DNA from: Accumulibacter sp.
GTDB lineage: Bacteria > Pseudomonadota > Gammaproteobacteria > Burkholderiales > Rhodocyclaceae
Assembly (NCBI GenBank): GCA_017302455.1
Contig: JAFLDO010000023.1
Coordinates: 1-64,000 of the forward strand
Length of the DNA: 64,000 bases
Direction of reading: 5' to 3'
The notes beneath the pieces were generated by a model that did not search any database, was not told the DNA's origin, and was given only the letters and a program-made list of their open reading frames with translations. Below are positions 58,668 to 64,000 of the stretch, in pieces (within the stretch, counting starts at the first letter, position 1; every line of letters starts with the position of its first letter). A program made the position numbers and the translations under genes.

Positions 58668-59380
58668 GGCTGTTTTCCTCCCTTGTCAGACGGGTCGCCC
58701 GACGGATCTTCGGGATGGCGTTTCTTGTAGGTCAGGTCATGCGGATGCAGGTTGTCCTCCATCGCGAAGACGCTGACCTCGTCCACCACCGGTTCTTCCT
58801 CGATTCCATCCACATGGCCGTGATCGTGATGTGGCAACTCGCCGGTCCTGATGAAGCTGACCGTCACCTGCAGGAAGCGGAAACACATCAGTGAGGAGCC
58901 GAGCGGGATGGCGCTATAGACGATCCAGGTCGGCCATTCGAGATCGGGCGTCGTCGGCCCCTCGGGAACATCGACCATTTCCCAGCCGACAAAGGAGTAG
59001 AAGGCGTAATGAAAGCCGTTTTCCCACACGAAGTGCGCGCCGAGCGTACCGACGACGCCGGTGAACAGCGCGCCGGCGAGCAGCCCGAAAACGACGAACT
59101 TGGAACGTGTGCGGCCGCTCATCCGGTTGATCAGCACGTCAACGCCGACGTGGATGCCGGTACGAACGCCATAGGCCGCGCCGAACTTGGCCATCCAGAC
59201 GAACATGATGATGCACAGTTCCTGCGTCCAGCCAAAATTCAGCGACAGCAGCCAGTCCTGCACACCGGGAATCGCGTATCCCGACGCGTAGCGATGAACG
59301 ACGGACACGAAAATGATCGATGTCGCCGCCGCCATCAGGAAGGTAATCAGCCATTCCTCGAGGTGATCCAGTATCTTCAT
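58664..59380 (-). CDS. dctQ: TRAP transporter small permease subunit (DctQ) with long His-rich tail
   Basis: 238-aa protein with four transmembrane helices in about the first 185 residues, the usual DctQ core (MKILDHLEEWLITFLMAAAT, QELCIIMFVWMAKFGAAYGV). The ATG at 59380 follows a GGAG. About 55 residues beyond the core are unusual: HHDHGHVDGIEEE and an acidic, then lysine-rich end. That tail could bind metal or contact a partner. It is separated from dctP by a terminator-like hairpin and overlaps dctM. Confidence 0.88.
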   Translation of the reverse strand: MKILDHLEEWLITFLMAAATSIIFVSVVHRYASGYAIPGVQDWLLSLNFGWTQELCIIMFVWMAKFGAAYGVRTGIHVGVDVLINRMSGRTRSKFVVFGLLAGALFTGVVGTLGAHFVWENGFHYAFYSFVGWEMVDVPEGPTTPDLEWPTWIVYSAIPLGSSLMCFRFLQVTVSFIRTGELPHHDHGHVDGIEEEPVVDEVSVFAMEDNLHPHDLTYKKRHPEDPSGDPSDKGGKQP

Positions 59381-59410
59381 ATCAGCAACTCCCCCGCCTG
59401 CTTGAAAAAA

Positions 59411-59440
59411 GGCCCGTTGGTTCAGGCGTCCCAACGGGCC
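59411..59440 (-). terminator. Intra-operon hairpin with T-run between dctP and dctQ
   Basis: GGCCCGTTGG (59411-59420) pairs perfectly with CCAACGGGCC (59431-59440) around a 10-nt loop. On the minus strand the stem is followed by TTTTTT (59405-59410). Located 22 nt after the dctP stop, it should partly terminate or protect the transcript so that the binding protein is made in excess over the permease. Confidence 0.8.
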
Positions 59441-59462
59441 ATTTTCTCCTCCTCCTGCGTGC

Positions 59463-60476
59463 TCAGAGCTTGTTCGGATCGAAGCCGGTTTCCTTGTAGA
59501 CCGCCTGCAGCAGATCCTTGCCGATCCGCGATTCCATCTTCACATGCACGGGTGCCAGCGCCTTCTTGAAAGCCAGGCGTTCCTCGGCGGTCGGCACGGT
59601 GACCTGCGTCTTGCCAGACTTCTTGACCGACTCCAGGTCCTTGTCGTTGTCCTCCTTGGCAACCTTGTTGGCATAGACAGTCGCTTCCTTCATCGCTGTT
59701 TCCAGTTGCCCACGGACGTCACCCGGCAAACCCTCCCAGAACTTCTTGTTCACGATCACCGCGTAACCGAGATAACCATGTTCGGTCAGCGTCAGATACT
59801 TCTGCACTTCGTACATCTTCTGCGTGTAGAGGTTGGAAATCGGGTTTTCCGTGCCATCGACGACGCCGGTCTGCAGCGCCTGATAGACCTCGGAGAAGGC
59901 CATCACCTGCGGCAGGGCGCCAAGCGAACGCATTTGCTCTTCCAGCACCTTCGACGACTGGATGCGCATCTTCTTGCCCTTCAGGTCAGCCGGCATCTTG
60001 ATCGCCGTGTTCGCCGAAAACGACTTGAAGCCGTTGTCCCAGAATGCCAGACCGACGATGCCCTTCGGTTCGAGCTTCTTGAGCAGACTTTGCCCGACCG
60101 CACCTTGCGTCACCTTGTGCAGTTCCGCGTAGTTGTCGAAGATGTACGGCAGGTCGAAGAGTTCGAACTCCTTGACGCCGAGCGGACCGAACTTGGCCAG
60201 CGAGGGGGCGAGCATCTGCACGGCGCCGAGTTGCAGCGCCTCCATCTCTTCCTTGTCCTTGTACAGCGTCGAGTTGGCGTAGACCTCGACCTTGACCTTA
60301 CCCTTGGTCAGTTCAGCGGCGCGCTTGGCAAAGAACTCGGCGGCCTGACCCTTGGGCGTGTTGAGCGCCACGACATGGCTGAACTTGATGACGATCGGCT
60401 GCTGCGCGATAGCCGCCAGCGGTACGACGGTCAGGGCGCCGGCGACGAGGCCGAAAAGCAGGGTGGAAATCTTCAT
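59463..60476 (-). CDS. dctP: TRAP transporter substrate-binding protein (DctP)
   Basis: 337-aa periplasmic solute receptor. A signal peptide (MKISTLLFGLVAGALTVVPLAAIA, cleaved near AIAQQ) precedes the mature protein. The conserved arginine that binds the carboxylate is in GKKMRIQSSKV, and FSEVYQALQTGVVDGTENP is a family hallmark. GGAGGAG lies 7 nt before the ATG. It is first in the leftward transporter operon and divergent from the sensor kinase gene, which probably controls it. Confidence 0.94.
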   Translation of the reverse strand: MKISTLLFGLVAGALTVVPLAAIAQQPIVIKFSHVVALNTPKGQAAEFFAKRAAELTKGKVKVEVYANSTLYKDKEEMEALQLGAVQMLAPSLAKFGPLGVKEFELFDLPYIFDNYAELHKVTQGAVGQSLLKKLEPKGIVGLAFWDNGFKSFSANTAIKMPADLKGKKMRIQSSKVLEEQMRSLGALPQVMAFSEVYQALQTGVVDGTENPISNLYTQKMYEVQKYLTLTEHGYLGYAVIVNKKFWEGLPGDVRGQLETAMKEATVYANKVAKEDNDKDLESVKKSGKTQVTVPTAEERLAFKKALAPVHVKMESRIGKDLLQAVYKETGFDPNKL

Positions 60477-60686
60477 GAATTGTCTCCTCCGTTGAGCACT
60501 TTGGTTTGAAATCGGGCGACGCCCGTACTGCGGCCGCCAATATCACAAAAAAAACGCGCGGCGCATATTGTGGAAACCCGCAACCCTCGGCGAGTCGCCC
60601 GACCCGCAGGCGGCGCCGTCGACCATGACGCACCGACGCCGAGCCGGCTACCCGCTGCCGCAGGAAGTTCGGTAAGATGATCCGCC

Positions 60687-62702
60687 ATGCGAGCGCTCTC
60701 CCCTCCTTACCCGCACCAGCACCAGCACCAGCACCAGCGCGAGCGCCGGCGACCGGCGTCACTGAGGTGGTCGAACTGGTACCTGTCGATCCTCAAGGTG
60801 GCGGTGGGTCTGCTGCTGGTGCTGCTGATCACGCTGCTCTGGCTGTTGCACCGGAATGAAATCGACGAACAGCGTTCGACGCTGATTGCCGATGTCCTGT
60901 GGCTCGAGCAGAACATCCGCTTTCACATCGAAGGAAACTCCGAACAGTTGCAGCAGCTCGCCCTCGATCTGAGCCGAGCCAGGCGCCAGGGCGAACTCTT
61001 CGATCTGCGCGCCCGTCACATCCTCAAGAACAATCCCGAGATCCGGCAATTGCTGTGGTTGGACACCGCGGCCAGGGCAGTCCAAGGTATGCCGACGGCC
61101 AGCCTGCCGCGGCCCGGCCCGGAGGCGCTTGGCGAGAATCCGGTCAACCGGTCGATCGAACTCACCCGGCTCGGCAAGCCGATCTACAGCGATGCCTATC
61201 GCGCCGCCGAAGCGGCACAATTCGACGTCTACGTGCCGATCTTCGATGGCGGGAGGTATCGTGGCACTCTGCTCGGTGTGTATTCGCTCAATGGCTTGCT
61301 CAAGCAACACGTCCCGTGGTGGTTCGCCGAGAAGTACCAGGTGCGCATCGTCGACGGCAACGGCACCCTGCTGGCCAGCAAGTCCAAGGTCGACGCCTCG
61401 CCGACGACGCTCAGCTACCCGGTCAGCATCGACCCTCCCGGCTACGGCATCGTCCTGCAGGTAACGGCCTACCGCGGCAGCGGCAATCTGGCGCAGACGC
61501 TGATTGCGACGCTGATCGTCGTTCTCGCCGCCGCCGTCTTCTGGAGCCTGTGGGCGGTCCGCGGACTGATCCAGAGACGCCTTTCCGCGGAGCAGGCACT
61601 GCGCTCGGAGTATGCTTTTCGCAAAGCCATGGAAGACTCACTGATGGTCGGCATGCGCGCGCGCGATCTCGATGGGCGGGTGACCTACGTCAACCCGGCC
61701 TTCCTGCAGATGGTCGGCTTCCGAGCCGACGAGCTGATCGGCAAGGAACCGCCGATGCCGTACTGGGCGCCGGAGGAAATGGAGAAGACCCTGCTCCTGC
61801 ACAACAAGGTGCTCGAGGGCAACGCCCCGCACGAGGGCTTCGAGATCCGGCTGATGCGCAAGGATGGCACTCGCTTCGACGCACTGGTTTACGAGGCGCC
61901 GCTGATCGACGCCGACGGCCGGCAGACCGGCTGGATGGGGTCGATCATCGACGTCACCGCGCGCAAGCACGCCGAGGAGCTCGCCCGCCAGCAGCAGGAG
62001 AAGCTGCAAGTCACCGCCCGCCTGGTCACCATGGGCGAGATGGCCTCGACGCTGGCGCATGAACTCAACCAGCCCCTCGCCGCGATCACCAGTTACAACG
62101 CCGGCTGCCTGAACAAGCTCGAGTCCGGCAATTTCAACGCCGGGCAGTTCAAGGAAGCGCTCGGCAAACTGGCGGTGCAGGCACAGCGAGCCGGCCACAT
62201 CATCCGCCGCGTGCATGACTTCGTGCGCAAAAGCGAACCCAAGCTCGCGCCTTGCGACCTCGCCGAAGTCATCGACGACAGCATCGGTTTCATCGAAGGC
62301 GCCGCCAAGAGCCGCGGCGTGCGCATCGTCCGCGAGATCCAGGGAATGCGGCCGGAACTGATGGCCGACCAGGTGATGCTCGAGCAGGTACTGCTCAACC
62401 TGATGCGCAACGGCATCGAGGCAATGAGCGACGTCCCCGCCGACCGCAGGCGACTGACGATAAAGCTTAGCCAGACCGACAATCAGATGGAGGTGCGGGT
62501 CGTTGACCGCGGCCCGGGAATATCGCCCGAGGTGGCCGAGAAACTGTTCACCCCCCTCTTCTCGACCAAGGCCGACGGCATGGGCATGGGACTGAACATC
62601 TGCCGCTCGATCATCGAGTTTCACCACGGCCGCCTGTGGGTCGAAGCCAACCCCGAAGGCGGCTCGATCTTTGTCATCACCCTGCCGATTGACCGACAAT
62701 GA
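60687..62702 (+). CDS. DctB/DctS-type sensor histidine kinase
   Basis: 671-aa membrane kinase probably sensing dicarboxylates. Order: a His-Gln repeat and basic N-terminus, a first membrane helix (about 35-55), a periplasmic double-PAS-like sensor (about 56-270), a second helix (about 272-292), a cytoplasmic PAS (about 310-430), HisKA with H458 in LAHELNQPL, and HATPase_c (N-box LLNLMRNGIEAM, DRGPGIS, GMGMGLNICRS). It overlaps the response-regulator gene by 4 nt. The pair is divergent from dctP. The start is uncertain because the ribosome site is weak; the HQ repeat might be partly untranslated. Confidence 0.88.
   Translation: MRALSPPYPHQHQHQHQRERRRPASLRWSNWYLSILKVAVGLLLVLLITLLWLLHRNEIDEQRSTLIADVLWLEQNIRFHIEGNSEQLQQLALDLSRARRQGELFDLRARHILKNNPEIRQLLWLDTAARAVQGMPTASLPRPGPEALGENPVNRSIELTRLGKPIYSDAYRAAEAAQFDVYVPIFDGGRYRGTLLGVYSLNGLLKQHVPWWFAEKYQVRIVDGNGTLLASKSKVDASPTTLSYPVSIDPPGYGIVLQVTAYRGSGNLAQTLIATLIVVLAAAVFWSLWAVRGLIQRRLSAEQALRSEYAFRKAMEDSLMVGMRARDLDGRVTYVNPAFLQMVGFRADELIGKEPPMPYWAPEEMEKTLLLHNKVLEGNAPHEGFEIRLMRKDGTRFDALVYEAPLIDADGRQTGWMGSIIDVTARKHAEELARQQQEKLQVTARLVTMGEMASTLAHELNQPLAAITSYNAGCLNKLESGNFNAGQFKEALGKLAVQAQRAGHIIRRVHDFVRKSEPKLAPCDLAEVIDDSIGFIEGAAKSRGVRIVREIQGMRPELMADQVMLEQVLLNLMRNGIEAMSDVPADRRRLTIKLSQTDNQMEVRVVDRGPGISPEVAEKLFTPLFSTKADGMGMGLNICRSIIEFHHGRLWVEANPEGGSIFVITLPIDRQ
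60714..60737 (+). repeat. Four tandem CACCAG hexamers within the kinase gene
   Basis: Four exact CACCAG copies encode HQHQHQHQ at residues 10-17 of the sensor kinase. The unit is a multiple of three, so copy-number change would alter tail length without shifting the frame. Confidence 0.9.
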
Positions 62703-63298
62703 CCCCGCACGCCTACCTTGTCGACGACGACGACGCCATTCGCGACTCGCTGAGCTGGCTGCTCGAGTCACGTGGTCTTCACTGCCTGAGCTACCCTTCC
62801 GCCGAAGACTTCCTGGCGGCCTGGGACCCGTCGCTCGCCGGCTGCCTCGTCCTCGACATCCGCATGGACGGCATGAGCGGACCGGAGCTTTTCGATATTC
62901 TGTGCGAGCGCGGCAGCACGCTACCGGTGATCTTTCTCACCGGTCACGGCGACGTGCCGATGGCCGTGTCGGCATTGAAGAAAGGCGCTTTCGATTTCGT
63001 TGAAAAACCCTGCAACGACAACGAACTGGTCGATCGGGTCATCGAGGCGCTGAAGCTCGACGAAAACCGGCGCGTCGCCGCGTCGGATGCCGATTCGGTC
63101 AATACCCTGATCGCCAGACTCACCTGCCGCGAACGCGAGGTCATGGAACTGGTCCTCGCCGGCAAGCTCAACAAGGTCATTGCCGACGAACTGCAGATCA
63201 GCATGCGCACCGTCGAAGTCCATCGCGCCAACCTCTTCGAAAAGATGGGCGTCCGCACCGCCGTTGAGCTGGCACAACTGCTCGCCGGCAAACGCTGA
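62699..63298 (+). CDS. FixJ/NarL-family response regulator (DctR-like)
   Basis: 199-aa regulator with a receiver domain (acidic pocket DDDD at 9-12, phospho-acceptor D53 in VLDIRMDG, K103 in VEKPCND) and a C-terminal LuxR-type HTH (LTCREREVMELVLAGKLNK, ISMRTVEVHRANLFEKM). It is coupled to the kinase gene by an ATGA overlap. By analogy with DctS-DctR of Rhodobacter it should activate the divergent dctPQM operon in response to dicarboxylates; the binding site was not found. Confidence 0.9.
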   Translation: MTPHAYLVDDDDAIRDSLSWLLESRGLHCLSYPSAEDFLAAWDPSLAGCLVLDIRMDGMSGPELFDILCERGSTLPVIFLTGHGDVPMAVSALKKGAFDFVEKPCNDNELVDRVIEALKLDENRRVAASDADSVNTLIARLTCREREVMELVLAGKLNKVIADELQISMRTVEVHRANLFEKMGVRTAVELAQLLAGKR

Positions 63299-63362
63299 AC
63301 CCCACATCGCGCGGCGGGCCGCCGCCGATCACGGCCTCGGCACCGTCGGCAACCGGCGCGTG

Positions 63363-64000
63363 CTAGCGACCCAGGAAACGCGGCTTGCGCTTCTCGCTGA
63401 AGGCGGCGATCCCCTCCTGATAGTCCTGGCTGTCGTAGACGATCCGCCGCAGCCCCTGGATCCGTTCGAACAGTTCCGGCGTGATCGAGCGCGCGCTCGA
63501 CAGCAGCCGCAACTCCTCCTTCATGACCGAGATGCTCAGCGGCGAATTGGCGACGATGCTCTCGGCGAGGCCATGAACGAAGGATTCGATTTCATCCGCC
63601 GGCCGGACATAATTGACGACACCCAGGTTCAAGGCCTGCGAGACGGGAATTGGTTGTGCGGTGAAGAGCATCTCCTTGGCCACCGGCAGCGGGATCATGT
63701 TCATCACGGTCAGCAGCCCGCCAAGGTTGTAAGGAACGCCGAGCTTGGCCGGGGTGATGGCAAACGTCGCCTCCGGCGTCGCCACCAGGATGTCGCAGCC
63801 CATGGCGACTTCGCAGGCACCGCCCCAGACTCCGCCTTCGATCAGGGCAAGCACCGGCGCCGGGAACTCCTGAATGGCGCGGATCAGCACGCGCAGGGGG
63901 TCGCTCCAGCCAAGCGGGTCGCGACCGCCGCTGGGTAGCTCGCTGACGTCGTGGCCGGCCGACCAGACCTTGGTTCCGGCAGGCGCGCGCAGCACCACGG
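63363..64000 (-). CDS. scpB: Methylmalonyl-CoA decarboxylase-like crotonase (partial, 5' end outside window)
   Basis: Enoyl-CoA hydratase-fold protein, 212 codons visible to the stop at 63363, continuing past the right edge. SAGHDVSELP and LGVPYNLGG contain the histidine and tyrosine that mark methylmalonyl-CoA decarboxylase (H66 and Y140 of the E. coli enzyme), and IEGGVWGGACEVAM is the oxyanion-hole region. Such an enzyme makes propionyl-CoA from methylmalonyl-CoA in succinate-propionate metabolism, which suits the adjacent dicarboxylate importer. The N-terminus is missing, and a general enoyl-CoA hydratase cannot be fully excluded. Confidence 0.8.
   Translation of the reverse strand, partial: VVLRAPAGTKVWSAGHDVSELPSGGRDPLGWSDPLRVLIRAIQEFPAPVLALIEGGVWGGACEVAMGCDILVATPEATFAITPAKLGVPYNLGGLLTVMNMIPLPVAKEMLFTAQPIPVSQALNLGVVNYVRPADEIESFVHGLAESIVANSPLSISVMKEELRLLSSARSITPELFERIQGLRRIVYDSQDYQEGIAAFSEKRKPRFLGR

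Overview
The window is a GC-rich, densely coded bacterial chromosome segment, most likely betaproteobacterial and Rhodocyclales-like. A polyphosphate or glycogen accumulator of the 'Candidatus Accumulibacter' type would fit, but this is inferred from gene order and gene content and not from a marker gene. Pointers are the run ndk-rlmN-pilW-rodZ-ispG-hisS-yfgM-bamB-der, an FNR-centred micro-oxic cluster, a complete pgi-pgm-glgC-glgA block, and an imuA-imuB-lexA SOS cassette. No rRNA, tRNA, CRISPR array or transposase was recognised.

Region 1 (1-16.1 kb) is a defence island. Four genes read leftward: a 1768-aa helicase carrying a DUF1998/MZB cysteine cluster and a C-terminal nuclease-like domain, a 946-aa SNF2/DrmD-like helicase, an AAA ATPase with a DUF234-like C-terminus, and an Eco57I-type adenine methyltransferase that runs off the left edge. 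A WYL-domain regulator diverges from them. The set has the parts of a class 1 DISARM system (SNF2, methylase, helicase, DUF1998), but helicase and DUF1998 are fused into one DruE-sized polypeptide, the usual PLD nuclease is replaced by a nuclease-like tail, and an AAA/DUF234 gene is inserted. This is the best candidate for a little-described system. A hipBA toxin-antitoxin pair with a clear operator follows.

Region 2 (16.4-20 kb) holds an acetyl-CoA acetyltransferase, a decayed cobD/cbiB-family pseudogene, a CoA-type Nudix hydrolase, a small unknown gene and a retropepsin-like protease, all leftward.

Region 3 (20-29.9 kb) is an oxygen-responsive cluster: uspA, hemerythrin, DUF2249, a polytopic membrane protein, SirB2, fnr, hemN, a TauE/UreH-like membrane protein, a copper P-type ATPase, a copper chaperone and selD. 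Three FNR-type palindromes sit at the class II position (-41.5) of the uspA, hemerythrin and hemN promoters, so one regulator encoded in the cluster probably drives several of its genes.

Region 4 (29.9-38 kb) is glycogen synthesis (pgi, pgm, glgC, glgA plus a DUF1015 gene) and a second hemerythrin. Region 5 (38-41 kb) is the SOS-controlled lexA-imuA-imuB operon with a perfect LexA box; dnaE2 is not in the window. Region 6 (41-48 kb) has an FGE-like protein lacking the catalytic cysteines, a 1542-aa CheB-CheR-PAS-GGDEF-EAL signalling protein with a coupled zinc-cysteine partner, and a low-molecular-weight phosphatase.

Region 7 (48-57.2 kb) is the housekeeping ndk-to-der operon. Region 8 (57.3-63.3 kb) is a TRAP dicarboxylate transporter with an attenuator-like hairpin after dctP and a divergent DctB/DctR-type two-component system. 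The right edge cuts a methylmalonyl-CoA decarboxylase-like gene.
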